64,000 nt of DNA from Rhynchopus sp. YZ270_cl-10 (lineage: Eukaryota > Euglenozoa > Diplonemea > Diplonemida > Diplonemidae): the NCBI GenBank assembly GCA_964035575.1, contig OZ037922.1, positions 124,001-188,000 on the forward strand, in the 5' to 3' direction. How positions within the stretch are numbered: the stretch's first letter is position 1; the number at the start of each line of letters is the position of its first letter. Under the pieces are notes generated by a model. That model worked only from the letters and a program-made list of their open reading frames with translations, made no database searches and was not told where the DNA came from. Shown piece by piece: positions 20,058-30,146 of this stretch. A program made the position numbers and the translations under genes.

Positions 20058-20240
20058 AACAACCTCATGAAAAAAGCTCGTTGCATTCCCACTCCGTTTC
20101 CGCTGCACTCTCACTCTCACTAGGTTCCCACTCCATACGGTTTTCGCGTACTTTTAAAAAAAGTACGTTTTGTAAAATGAGAACCTCCTTAATCTTTTTT
20201 TCTAACCCACACAGACGTTGCAGAGAAATTAGAAGGGGGG
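20058..20240 (-). promoter_or_regulatory. Conserved upstream block, copy C
   Basis: About 190 bp upstream of the copy 3 start on the minus strand, matching 17115-17290 and 18330-18510. Same caveats as copy A. Confidence 0.45.
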
Positions 20241-20522
20241 GTGAGAGTGAAGAGGGAGAAGGGAGAGCAGGGGGAAGGCTGGGGGATGGTTGGCCACGAA
20301 AAAGAGATCGCAAAAGATTAGGTTCGTATACTTTCAAATCAAAGAAGAGAAAGTACAGAGGACGTTCTACAGATACATCCAATTTTTTTGTTTTGGGATT
20401 TTGTTGCAAAAAATGTGAAAAATGTCAAGTGAAGTTATTAATGCAGGCACCCTCCCGCTGACCCACGATGCCAGCTGGATGAATGCAAATGTAAATTAAA
20501 ATGGAAAATAGTAGGATCGTGG

Positions 20523-20635
20523 TAGGTAAGTAAAGTTGATTGCACAATGCTCCTGTTTGAGGAATGATTTGGCGACAGTACTGCTGATACTATTTCTCCT
20601 TTAAAGCAAGCTTCGAAGGAATAAAAAAGAAAAAG
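20523..20635 (+). repeat. Interspersed repeat R7, copy 2
   Basis: GTAAGTAAAGTTGATTGCAC ... GGAATGATTTGGCGACAG ... TTTAAAGCAAGCTTCGAAGG, about 85% like the copy at 11216-11340 by eye. Confidence 0.7.
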
Positions 20636-21005
20636 TCGGGAAGATGAGTGTCGCGCACGCCTTTTACCACTTATCGAACACGATGGCTTGAGTTTGGCTT
20701 CCAAAGAGTTCCCTCATCACCCCTTCCCCCTTGCCTGCAACTGTTTCGATGCGTTGACGCTTCCCTCACATTACCTAAATGAAACTTGAATACAAAAAAC
20801 CTTCACGCCACAGTGTACCATTTGGTACATGACCAAGTGACTAACCATGCGTTATCATTTTTTTTATTTGTTGATAAAAATAATGAAAAGTTTATAAGAT
20901 GTCCCCAAGTCTCTCGTGCTTGGTCACCTTGACTTCAAAAAAAAACAATCGAGAGACCACAATGCTCAATGCCCCTACGTCTGCACCAAATCAGTACGAA
21001 CAGTT

Positions 21006-22091
21006 TCATGCGAGCCGCGCCATAATCTGCTTCCTCCCTGTGACTGCACCGACCACAGAGACGATCCCTCCGAGGAGGAGCGGGCGGTTGAGAAAGTAGT
21101 TTGTGAGGGCTCTGAAGACGTTGAAGGCTTCGTAGGCTGCGAAGAACGGACGGGAGTACACGGCGCGGGGGAACTGCCGAACGGAGAAGTCAAGGAAATG
21201 AGCATCGGCACCTACGATGACACGCGTCTGCCTGCACGCCATGCCGTACAGGATGGTCATGGCCGCCCCCGACGCAGTGACCGGTGCCGCATCCCTGAAC
21301 TGTTCGCCAATGAATGCCTTCGCCTTCACAGGGTCATCTGTGTCCGGCACCTTCAACCCCACAAAGCTCAGCTTCTTCAGCTTCTCCATGACAGTCTTGC
21401 CCGTCGAGAAATCCTTCTGATCAATGTTGTTGACAATATCAGTCCCCACGTGTCCAGGGTGCACACAGGTGACAGTAACGTGAGGTGCGGCGGTGGACAA
21501 CTCCATCATCAGAGATTCAGTGAAGCCACGGACCGCAAACTTCGCAGTGACGTACGGCGAGTTGGGGAATCCTTGTCCCATGCACGCCCAGTAGCCACAG
21601 AGGGAGGAGAGGGTTGTGATGCCGGCGGGCTGGTCGGTTGGGGTGGCGATGACGGTGTGGATGAAGCTGCGGACGGTGTTGACGACACCGTGGAGATCGA
21701 CATTGAAGACCCTGTCCCACGTGGCCTTGGGTGTCTCGAGGAATTCATTACCACCAGCGATGCCAGCATTCACAATCAAAAAGTTGAGGTGCTGTGTCTG
21801 ATGCCCTTGCTTGAAGGCCTCTGCCCAAGTGTCCAGCGCAGCTTCGTCTGTGACGTTCACCACTGCGGAGCTCACCCTGCATGGCCCAGGCGCAGCAGCA
21901 TTGCACAAACGCACCGTCTCCTCAAGCGCGTCCTGACCCAGGTCGCAGATGGACAGGTCTGCTATCCCGCTCTTGCACAGCAGCACTGCCATCTGGCGGC
22001 CCATGCCGCTCCCTGCGCCTGTGATGACAGCGGAGCGGCCTTTGTAATGTGCCTCGAGGGACGCCTGCTTGCTTCTGAACATATTCATCAT
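21006..22091 (-). CDS. Short-chain dehydrogenase/reductase, tandem copy 4
   Basis: Single-exon, 361 residues from the ATG at 22091, with all SDR motifs intact. The N-half groups with copy 3, the C-terminal third with copy 2 (DIVNNIDQK, FSVRQFPRAV, NYFLNRP, AVTGRKQIMARLA). Its lid (KDFSTGKTVMEKLKKLSFVG) is closest to copy 1, and it also shares KAFIGEQFRDAA with copy 1. This is the most upstream gene of the array if the minus strand is read as the transcription direction. A 399-codon open frame on the opposite strand is an antisense shadow. Confidence 0.85.
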   Translation of the reverse strand: MMNMFRSKQASLEAHYKGRSAVITGAGSGMGRQMAVLLCKSGIADLSICDLGQDALEETVRLCNAAAPGPCRVSSAVVNVTDEAALDTWAEAFKQGHQTQHLNFLIVNAGIAGGNEFLETPKATWDRVFNVDLHGVVNTVRSFIHTVIATPTDQPAGITTLSSLCGYWACMGQGFPNSPYVTAKFAVRGFTESLMMELSTAAPHVTVTCVHPGHVGTDIVNNIDQKDFSTGKTVMEKLKKLSFVGLKVPDTDDPVKAKAFIGEQFRDAAPVTASGAAMTILYGMACRQTRVIVGADAHFLDFSVRQFPRAVYSRPFFAAYEAFNVFRALTNYFLNRPLLLGGIVSVVGAVTGRKQIMARLA

Positions 22092-22384
22092 GGTGGTGTC
22101 TTGTGTTTGTTCTGAGGTGGTCTTTCAGGAGTGGAGTAAAGGAGAGTGCAGTACGCATGAAGTCAAGCATAAAACCCAACCTGGGAGGTGGGAGAACAAA
22201 AACACATTGTTGTGGTGGGGGTTGGAAGATACATGACCCAAGGGAAGTACCCTTGGAGAGAAAATGGATATTTGTTGTATTTACAATAATTCGGTAGCAA
22301 ACGAGAAACATCCGTCCACTGACCGGTGTGCGCCCTCCCAGAGGGACTCGCGTAGTATAAGTTGTTTGATATCATGGCCTCTGC

Positions 22385-24196
22385 TCACTCCTCGTACCGT
22401 AGGTAGTCGCTCCACTTCATGCGGTGTTTGGAGGTGACGTGGCTCCGCACAGACGCCTCTGACGCGAATGGGACACCAAGAGCTGTCTGTGCAACGCCAC
22501 ATACACGGCAGGAGTGCTCCGTCGCGTCCTCCTCCTTCTTCTCATCCTCCTCGCTCCCCTGCTCCTGGGCAGACTCTGTTGCTTCCTCCACTGCAGGCTC
22601 AGGCTCCTCACGTTTCCTCTTCACCCCTCTGCTCTCCTGACCAGGTGGCGTCTTTGCAAGGTACCCACGCAGCAGCTCCGCAGTCTCCTCTGAGTAAGAC
22701 TCCGCAAGTTCCAGGCAGGTAATCTCACCGCTCGTCATGTGCAGCGGGTCTGCCCCGTTGTCGAGGAGCATCTCACAGAGGTTGCGGCTGTGCTTCAGCA
22801 CAGCGTGCTCGAGAGGAGGCGAACAGGTGGTGGCACTGCCGTCCACCTTTGCACCGTGCGCTAGTAGCAGCTTCACCACAGGCAAAGGTATACCCTTCCT
22901 CATGGACGCATGCGCAAGACACGTCCGCCCCTGTGTGTCCTCCACCTCCAGGTCTGGTTTCTGGCGTGCTGCCAACACTATCCTGGTACCACACTGAGAC
23001 TGCTGGCCTGCAACGTACATCAGAACGGTCAGCCCGTCGTCGCTTGTCTGGTTGACGTCAATTTTGTCGCTTTGCATAAGTGCCTCGAGGTTGTGCCAGT
23101 GCCGCCTCTTAGCTGCGTGCATTGCGAGTGTGTCGCCGTCTTCATCAAATATGTTGGGATTTGCACCTAAGGACACAAGCTTTCTGACATTGCCGAAGTC
23201 AGCTAGCACATGACGGGTCAAAATTGTGGTGTTCCCATCCGAGCACACAGTTTCAATGTCCATGCCGCATGCCAAGAGCGACTTGATATTCATCAGCTCG
23301 CAGGTGTACTCTGTCTTGCGGCCTAAGAACTGACCATCGAGTAGATCGGCGTTTGGGTCAGCACCCTTCTGCACCAACTGTCGCATTGCCTCAAGTGGTA
23401 TGATCCCACGCAAATTAACGAACACATCTCTGTCGACAGCAGCACCGTGTTCCAACAGCATCCACAGCAGCCCCACAAACCGCGACATCTCCTTTCGAGC
23501 ACACCAAGCCGTCACTGTCTCGTCAAGGGGAGACACGGGGATGAGGGCCTCGCAGTAGGGTATCGCTGCCACCATTGCGTCGAAGATATCCTCTGAATCG
23601 TCGGAAAAATAATAATAATCGTCGGGATCAACGGTTGGGGCACTGAGAAGTGCTAACAACAAATCATTCTTGAATCTGTCAGACCCACGTGCAAGCGCAG
23701 CCTCGACCAGGGTTCCCATGTGGTGCTTCATGCACTCAGGGCGTGTCAGCTCGCTTTCATCCAACAGCACGTCGTGTTCGACTACCAGGTTAAGCACAGT
23801 GGCGTCCTGCAAGGGCAGCAGAGCGTCTGGACTGCGCAAATAGTTAACATTATGATTATCAACACCAGCCTGCAGCAACCACCCAACATCGTCGTAGCGC
23901 TTACTGCGTGTTGCTTCGACAACGCTGTCCCAATGAAGCGGGATACCACGCTTCGCCAGCACCTGAACGGGGGACGGCACGACCTCCACACAGCCACCCG
24001 CACTGAGGTGCGCCACACTCTCGTCGTCGCGAAGGGAAATGCCCTCGGGGACCAGACGCATCTTAAAGGCATTCCCCACACCACTCAGGTGTGCAGCAAC
24101 AACACCCCGCACCACGCGACGCAGCTCCCCTATGCGTGCCTCACCCGACAGCTCGCACAGCTCCTCGTGCACACCGCATTTCACATGAAACTCCAT
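22385..24196 (-). CDS. Ubiquitin-like/ankyrin-repeat/C2H2 zinc-finger protein, copy 1
   Basis: 603 residues. The start is the ATG at 24196, since the codon before it is TTG. Residues 1-75 form the ubiquitin-like module also seen at 1-419 (MEFHVKC ... FKMRLVPEGISL ... HLSAGGCVEVV), followed by a short helical segment ending WLLQAG. About eight to ten ankyrin-like repeats span residues 110-515; the clearest are DGDTLAMHAAKRR, DGLTVLMYVAG, GRTCLAHA and LLLAHGAKVD. A charged linker (520-565, Glu/Lys-rich) precedes a C-terminal zinc finger with Cys-x2-Cys and His-x4-His (CRVCG ... SVRSHVTSKH). Ankyrin arrays bind proteins, and the architecture suggests an adaptor; no substrate can be named. A CTTCTTTGTACAG acceptor-like site lies about 25 nt before ATG. 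It is a tandem paralogue of 24701-26500. Confidence 0.75.
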   Translation of the reverse strand: MEFHVKCGVHEELCELSGEARIGELRRVVRGVVAAHLSGVGNAFKMRLVPEGISLRDDESVAHLSAGGCVEVVPSPVQVLAKRGIPLHWDSVVEATRSKRYDDVGWLLQAGVDNHNVNYLRSPDALLPLQDATVLNLVVEHDVLLDESELTRPECMKHHMGTLVEAALARGSDRFKNDLLLALLSAPTVDPDDYYYFSDDSEDIFDAMVAAIPYCEALIPVSPLDETVTAWCARKEMSRFVGLLWMLLEHGAAVDRDVFVNLRGIIPLEAMRQLVQKGADPNADLLDGQFLGRKTEYTCELMNIKSLLACGMDIETVCSDGNTTILTRHVLADFGNVRKLVSLGANPNIFDEDGDTLAMHAAKRRHWHNLEALMQSDKIDVNQTSDDGLTVLMYVAGQQSQCGTRIVLAARQKPDLEVEDTQGRTCLAHASMRKGIPLPVVKLLLAHGAKVDGSATTCSPPLEHAVLKHSRNLCEMLLDNGADPLHMTSGEITCLELAESYSEETAELLRGYLAKTPPGQESRGVKRKREEPEPAVEEATESAQEQGSEEDEKKEEDATEHSCRVCGVAQTALGVPFASEASVRSHVTSKHRMKWSDYLRYEE

Positions 24197-24463
24197 CAAT
24201 GCAGGGGGGTGGGAAGGGCTCTGTACAAAGAAGGGCTACAAGGGTAAGAAAGGTGCACAAGGAAGGAAGGTACAAGGCAGATGGAATGGGGCTCTTTTTT
24301 GGGGGTTCTTTTGCTTTCCCACACACAGACGTTGCAGAGGGATTAGGAGAAGGGGAAGGGGAGGTGTGTGAGAGTGAAGAGGGAGAAGGGAGAGAAGGGG
24401 GGAGGCTGGGGATGCCCGTACAGGTACAGTGGGGGGGTTCGTTCTTCTCAAAGAAAGAAAATT

Positions 24464-24610
24464 ATAAAGTACAAACGTCTCGCCCTACATAGGCGGACGC
24501 AGAGCGGCACTGCTTCTCTGAATCAAAATGAAAGTTGATAGTGCAAAACGCCTCTGGGAGGGTGTAGGCACTATTCTCCTTGAGCAAAAATCATACTCTT
24601 TTCCGCATTG
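24464..24610 (+). repeat. Interspersed repeat R2, two adjacent copies
   Basis: AAGTACAAACGTCTCGCC ... GGCGGACGCAGAGCGGCAC, followed by GATAGTGCAAAACGCCTCTG ... GTAGGCACTATTCTCCTTGA. Related pairs at 27166-27322 and 48648-48945. Around 70 bp each, no coding potential. Confidence 0.65.
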
Positions 24611-24700
24611 CGGAGTGGAGTCAAGAAGAGTGAAGCACGCATGGGGTCAAGCATAAAACCCAACCTGGGGGTTTACGTTTATTGATAGCATGGCCTCTGC

Positions 24701-26500
24701 TCACTCTTCGTACCGTGCCAGGTAGTCGCTCCACTTCATGCGGTGTTTGGAGGTGACGTGGCTCCGCACAGACGCCTCTGACGCGAATGGGACACCAAGA
24801 GCTGTCTGTGTCACGCCACATGCACGGCAGGAGTGCTCCGTCGCGTCCTCTTCCTTCTTCTCATCCTCGCTCCCCTGCTCCTGGGCAGACTCTGTTGCTT
24901 CCTCCACTGCAGGCTCAGGCTCCTCACGTTTCCTCTTCACCCCTCTGCTCTCCTGACCAGGTGGCGTCTTTGCAAGGTACCCACGCAGCAGCTCCGCAGT
25001 CTCCTCTGAGTAAGACTCCGCAAGTGCGAGGCAGGTAATCCCACCGCTCGTCATGTGCAGTGGGTCTGCCCCGTTGTCGAGGAGCACTTTGCAGATGTCG
25101 TGGCTGTGCTGCAGAGCCTGTTCCAGAGGGGAACAGGTGGTGGCACTGCCGTCCACCTTTGCACCGTGCGCTAGTAGCAGCTTCACCACAGGTGCACCCT
25201 TCCTAAAGGAGGCCGCATGCGCAAGACACGTCCGCCCCTTTGTGTCCTCCACCTCCAGGTCTGGTTTCTGGTGTGCTGCCAACACTGTCCTGGTCCCACA
25301 CTGAGAGCCCTGGCCTGCAACGTACATCAGAACGGTCAGCCCGTTGTGGCTTGTCTGGTTGATGTCAATTTTGTCGCTTTGCAGAAGTGCCTCGAGGGTG
25401 TTCCAGCGGCGCCTCTTAGCTGCGTGCATCGCGAGTGTGTCGCCGTCTTTATCAAAGATGTTGGGATTTGCACCTAATAACACAAGCTTTTCAAGCTGTG
25501 CCACATTTCTGAAGTTAGTCAGCACATGACGGGTCAAAATTGTGGTGTTCCCATCCGAGCACACAGTTTCAATGTCCATGCCGCATGCCACGAGCGACTC
25601 GATGTTCAGCAGTTCGCGCTTGTACCTTGTCTTGCGGCCTAAGAACTGACCCTCGAGTAGATCGGCGTTTGGGTCAGCACCCTTCTGCACCAACTGTCGT
25701 ATTGCCTCAAGTGGCATGATCCCACGCAAATTAACGAACACATCTCTGTCGACAGCAGCACCGTGTTCCAACAGCATCAACAGCAGCCCCACGAACCGCG
25801 TCACATCCTCTCGAGCACACAATGCCGTCACTATGCCGTCAAGGGGAGACACGGGGATGAGCGCCTCGCAGTAGGGTATCGCTTCCACCAACAGTGCGTT
25901 CCTGGGGTCATCCTCATATCGACGGTAGAATTCAGTTTTAACGGGAGGAGCACTGAGAAGTGTTAACAACAAATCATTCTTGAATCTGTCAGACCCACGT
26001 GCAAGCGCAGCCTCGACCAGGGTTCCCATGTGGCCCTTCAACCTCCAGTGAAGGTTGTTCAGGATACGTTCAGCCAACACCACGTCGTGTTCTACTAACA
26101 GGTTAAGCACAGTGGCGTCCTCCAACGGGGCTCCCTCTAAAAAAATGGGAAAGTAAACGTTATGAACACCAGCCTGCAGCAACCACCCAACATCGTCGTA
26201 GCGTTTACTGCGTGTTGCTTCGACAACGCTGTCCCAATGAAGCGGGATACCACGCTCCGCCAGCACCTGAACGGGGGACGGCACGACCTCCACACAGCTA
26301 CCCGCACTGAGGTGCGCCACACTCTCGTCGTCGTCAAGGGAAATGCCCTCGGGGACCAGACGCATCTCAAAGGCATCCCCCACACCACTCAGGTGTGCAG
26401 CAACAACACCCCGCACCACGCGACGCAGCTCTTCTATGCGTGCCTCACCCGACAGCTCGCACAGCTCCTCGTGCACACCGCATTTCACATGAAACTCCAT
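24701..26500 (-). CDS. Ubiquitin-like/ankyrin-repeat/C2H2 zinc-finger protein, copy 2
   Basis: 599 residues from the ATG at 26500. The frame stays open farther upstream but only through pyrimidine-rich leader sequence (after a TTG), and the homologous start in copy 1 decides the ATG. Domain order is as in copy 1: ubiquitin-like residues 1-75, ankyrin-like repeats to about 510, acidic/basic linker, zinc finger (CRACG ... SVRSHVTSKH). The N-terminal 120 and C-terminal 130 residues are nearly identical to copy 1. The region around residues 120-240 differs by substitutions and small indels (NVYFPIFLEG versus NHNVNYLRSPD; KTEFYRRYEDDPR versus DPDDYYYFSDDSE). The identical 5' leader (TTCTTTGTACAG about 25 nt before ATG) shows that the duplication included the promoter region. 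Confidence 0.75.
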   Translation of the reverse strand: MEFHVKCGVHEELCELSGEARIEELRRVVRGVVAAHLSGVGDAFEMRLVPEGISLDDDESVAHLSAGSCVEVVPSPVQVLAERGIPLHWDSVVEATRSKRYDDVGWLLQAGVHNVYFPIFLEGAPLEDATVLNLLVEHDVVLAERILNNLHWRLKGHMGTLVEAALARGSDRFKNDLLLTLLSAPPVKTEFYRRYEDDPRNALLVEAIPYCEALIPVSPLDGIVTALCAREDVTRFVGLLLMLLEHGAAVDRDVFVNLRGIMPLEAIRQLVQKGADPNADLLEGQFLGRKTRYKRELLNIESLVACGMDIETVCSDGNTTILTRHVLTNFRNVAQLEKLVLLGANPNIFDKDGDTLAMHAAKRRRWNTLEALLQSDKIDINQTSHNGLTVLMYVAGQGSQCGTRTVLAAHQKPDLEVEDTKGRTCLAHAASFRKGAPVVKLLLAHGAKVDGSATTCSPLEQALQHSHDICKVLLDNGADPLHMTSGGITCLALAESYSEETAELLRGYLAKTPPGQESRGVKRKREEPEPAVEEATESAQEQGSEDEKKEEDATEHSCRACGVTQTALGVPFASEASVRSHVTSKHRMKWSDYLARYEE

Positions 26501-26960
26501 CAATGCAGGGGGAGGGAAGGGTTCTGTACAAAGAAGGGTAACAAGGGTAAGAAAGGTGCACAAGGAAGGAAGGTACAAGGCAGATGGAATGGGGCTCTTT
26601 TTTTGGGGGTTCTTTTGCTTTCCCACACACAGACGTTGCAGAGGGATTAGGAGAAGGGGAAGGGGAGGTGTGTGAGAGTGAAGAGGGAGAAGGGAGAGAA
26701 GGGGGGAGGCTGGGGGGTGGCGAGAAGGGGTGGGGGCAGGGCGGTTGATCGCGAAAAAAAATTCACACCGCAAAAAAAAAAAAAAGGCTTGCAAGAAAGG
26801 CGAAAAATATTTAAAAAAAAAAAGGTTTTTGTGAGACGAACCGAAGCCTCTTTTCTCTGTATGAATGCGCTTTAGTCACCTGAAAATGTACATAATCCGT
26901 TGTCCGTTACCAAAACCACTTGAGAGCAAGGATAATGGGGAGGGGTGTTCGTTCTTCTCA

Positions 26961-27142
26961 GATATAGAAAACTAAACACTCACGCGATAAAACCCATGGG
27001 AGACAGGTTGTGGTGAAACGCACAACCCCTCGACCTGTTTTGGTGAGGAGTGGCTTCTGCAGCGCGGTTCGTCACCTAGAACCGCAAAAGTGTGTTTCAA
27101 AATGCTTTGTTTCTATTTCCTCCTTCATTTCATGAGGTGACA
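26961..27142 (+). repeat. Interspersed repeat R1, copy 3
   Basis: Same unit as at 15221-15402, with stem GCGGTTC/GAACCGC and loop GTCACCTA. It is followed by R2 copies at 27166-27322. Confidence 0.85.
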
Positions 27143-27165
27143 TAAAAAAAAAAGTAAAAGAGGGG

Positions 27166-27322
27166 TCTGATAGTGCAAACGCCTCCACCGTTCATAGGCG
27201 GACGCAGAGCGGTACTGCTTCTCTGAATCAAAAAAAAAAAAAAATGAAAACTGAAGGGTGATAGTGCAAAACGCCTCTATGCTGCAGGCACTATTATTTC
27301 TTAAGCAAAAATCATACTGTTT
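27166..27322 (+). repeat. Interspersed repeat R2, two copies
   Basis: GATAGTGCAAACGCCTCC ... CATAGGCGGACGCAGAGC, then GATAGTGCAAAACGCCTCTA ... GCAGGCACTATTATTTCTTA ... AAATCATACTGTTTTCC. The same two-copy arrangement as 24464-24610. Confidence 0.65.
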
Positions 27323-28199
27323 TCCAGGTTTTTGTGTCTGGAGCTTTTTTTTTTTTGAAAATCCTTTTCCCGTCTGGTTCTGACCACATTTTTTGTCCAT
27401 CCCTTTTTTTTTGTATCGACAAATAACCGTTTACACCTACTAGCTATATAAAAATCTGTTCTCAATGTCGGCCGAAAGCCTTTTTTTGTACTACGAAATG
27501 TTAATCTTCATCAACCCTTTTTTTGATAACCTGGACTAGTGTACACACCCTAACTTTTTGTTGTGTCGACAATCACTTCGCTCCAAAAAAAAAAAAAAAA
27601 CGGAACAAAGTTCTGTACTCAAAGTTGGCCGAAGCCTTTTGTACTGCAGAAGGTATAGACTTTTTTCTTCTTCTTTTTGGGAGAGTCTTTATAAAAAAAA
27701 AACACATGATGTCTCCGTTATACAGTCAGACAACAAAACATCAGGTGGGTGGAGTAAAAACCTCTCCTTGGCGTTTTGAAATCCCAAAATCCCAAGAAAT
27801 CCACCTTAGTTTTTACCCCTTCCGGTGTTTGTTATCTCACTGTACATTATTACTGACCGTATGAAAAAGGTCAAACCCGGAAAAGGTCAAAATATGTTTT
27901 ACGGTCAGTCTCTAATCCGAAGGCGGTAGTCGCAAAAAGTCTTGACAAAAAAACAACAAACAGTACGGGAAGGCCCATTATTCCAATCCATGTTACAATG
28001 TAACAATGGGGGGGGGGGGGGGGGGGTCTGGGGGCGGGAATTTTGTTACACGGCGGGGTCCACACACCCGAGGGTCCGTAAATTTTACGGACCCTCTTTA
28101 CGGACCCTCAAGTGCGGACCCGGGTCCGTAATTACGTACCCTAGGGTCCGTAATTACGGACCCTAGGGTACGTAATTACGTGGTCTAAGGTGGGAAATC

Positions 28200-29650
28200 A
28201 CTGTTTGGATGTGTGACTGCTGGTCGAAAAGCCCTGGGAGCAAACCGAGTGGTACACAGGTACCACATGATAGACCATGATCATGTGGGCCTATCCCAAG
28301 TTACATACCGAAAAAAGTCGTGAGCTCGGTTAGTTGTCAAAGACGTCTTCCACCATGCACTGAGGAGATAATGATCCAACAATTTACAAGAAAGATTACT
28401 TAACCTACTGCTGGAAATTGCCAGGTCGTAGTAACACACAAAGTGTGCCTCCGTTCGGGAAGACCGGATATTCTAGAGACCAAAAAGGCCTCAAGAATAT
28501 CTTCCGGTAGTCAAGGTATAACCGAGTGAACGGCCCAAGACCCCCGTGGAGAAGTTAAATGTTGTAATGCTATCAAGTAGAAACTGCGAACACTGTCTTA
28601 CCCTCCTCAATACATGGTGGAATATTTCTTTGACAACAAACCGAGCTCAAGAGTTTTTAAACTTCCCTGAGGGAATGCGAGACGCAAAATTTACCACCAG
28701 ACCCTGTCTTCGTGCACCTTCGGTGCAACGCTGCAGACAGGCCAAACTGCGTTGGACTCAGAGGAATGCCTGCTGTGCAGTGTATCAATGAGAACCAAGT
28801 CCCAGCAACAAGGGGCGCCTTTTGGCGGGCGTTGTTGAGGGTGTTTGGGGTGCAAAGTTTTCCACAATTTTGATGCGCGGGTACAGAAGTGTTGTCTTGT
28901 TCTTTCATCTTTAGGAATGTAAATGTCAATCGCGTTTAACTACCACTAGGGCTTGTTCAGTGAACCCACGAGGGGTCGAAGGGGGTTGGTTATCCCATAG
29001 CTATCAAAGGTTGTGTCGACCAGGCTAATCCACTATGTTACGCTGTACGTTGTTAAATCCGAAGAAATAACACTTTAGCAGCCGCAGGAAGTTTGTTAAA
29101 AAGAGTGCCTCACGCTACACAAACCACCACCCGCGATTGACTTAGATGTTATAACAAAGAGAATTCAGAACAAAACAACACCCTGCCCCATACACACTAA
29201 ATTGTCATGCTTCAAGAGCATGCCTGGGCCAAAATTACTGTTGACCAAAAAGGCAACAAGACCACCCACAAGGAGTGTGAATTGTGCACTGGTTTTCTGG
29301 GGGAACGCAATATTTTCTTGTGTCTAGTCCTCCGCAAGCAGAGGACAGACTTTCCGGAAGGTTTCCAAAGTCGAATTTCTTGCACTAGCTATGCTCCCTT
29401 GGTTAATGGCTATAGCAGTGACTGACTAAGTGTACCCACCCCCCTCCACCCAGATCTTCGTCCGCAAACTCAGAATAGATTGATGCGGGTAGATTTTGAG
29501 TTGTTGAATGTCGGACCGCGGTGAAGCTTCTCATCGCAATCGCGGGTGCAGTTCAGACTTCACGATCCTGTATAAGTGTAAATGTGGGGTGTGATTAAGT
29601 TATGGTATACAAACGTAGTAGTCGGGAAAGGTGAGGTTAATAAAAAAGGC
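28200..29650. other. Unexplained interior of element A
   Basis: A stretch of 1.45 kb without the poly-A/T runs typical of the surrounding sequence, about half GC, with stops in all frames. Short frames (for example 29207-29425) carry no recognisable domain. I could not match it to rRNA, a transposase or a host gene. Confidence 0.4.
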
Positions 29651-29775
29651 TATTTATTGCCGTGAAATAAGATAGATTTTTTCCACGCTACAGGTCGAGA
29701 GAGTGACCTGCTGCACAAATGGTTCGAGTGAAGCGAGGTGAATTATGTGAAGCAGGTAACGAGCGCCTGTGGAAC

Positions 29776-29945
29776 CAAATAGAAACGTAACACTCATCAC
29801 ACGATAAAACCCATGGGAGAGGTTGTGGTGAAACGCACACACCTCGACCTGAGGAGTGGCTCTGCAGCGCGGTTCGTCCCCAGAACCGCAAGTGTGTTCA
29901 AAATGCTTTGTTTCTATTTCCTCCTTCATGTCATGAGGTGACACA
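29776..29945 (+). repeat. Interspersed repeat R1, copy 4
   Basis: Inside element A. Stem GCGGTTC/GAACCGC with loop GTCCCCA; slightly shorter than the other copies. Confidence 0.8.
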
Positions 29946-30146
29946 AAATGATTGGTGCGTAAAAAAATAGCTATTTAATAGTGTGAACATTACGCGTTTA
30001 TTTCGAGTTGAAAACACGAACAAGTTGAAATATGCGGCATTTTTTTGTTCAATCTTCACTAGTAACTGAAAGTTAAACATAATTACATACCTTGTCTTCC
30101 CCGTAACCTGCGCCTTCGCTGCTTTTAAGGTGCTTTCTCTGGGTGC

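Noticed and set aside
20916-22115. 399-codon open frame on the plus strand, plus shorter ones opposite every dehydrogenase copy
   Set aside because: It is exactly antisense to the dehydrogenase coding frame, gives a His/Arg/Val-biased product without motifs, and recurs opposite each paralogue. A codon-bias shadow.
26501-26794. N-terminal extension of ankyrin copy 2 (98 codons)
   Set aside because: It begins at TTG, is translated poly-pyrimidine leader, and copy 1 has stops in the equivalent region. The conserved ATG is used instead.
28200-29650. Ribosomal RNA insertion
   Set aside because: Composition suggested it, and short pieces such as AGCAGCCGCAGG recall the SSU 530 loop, but no ordered set of conserved rRNA segments is present.
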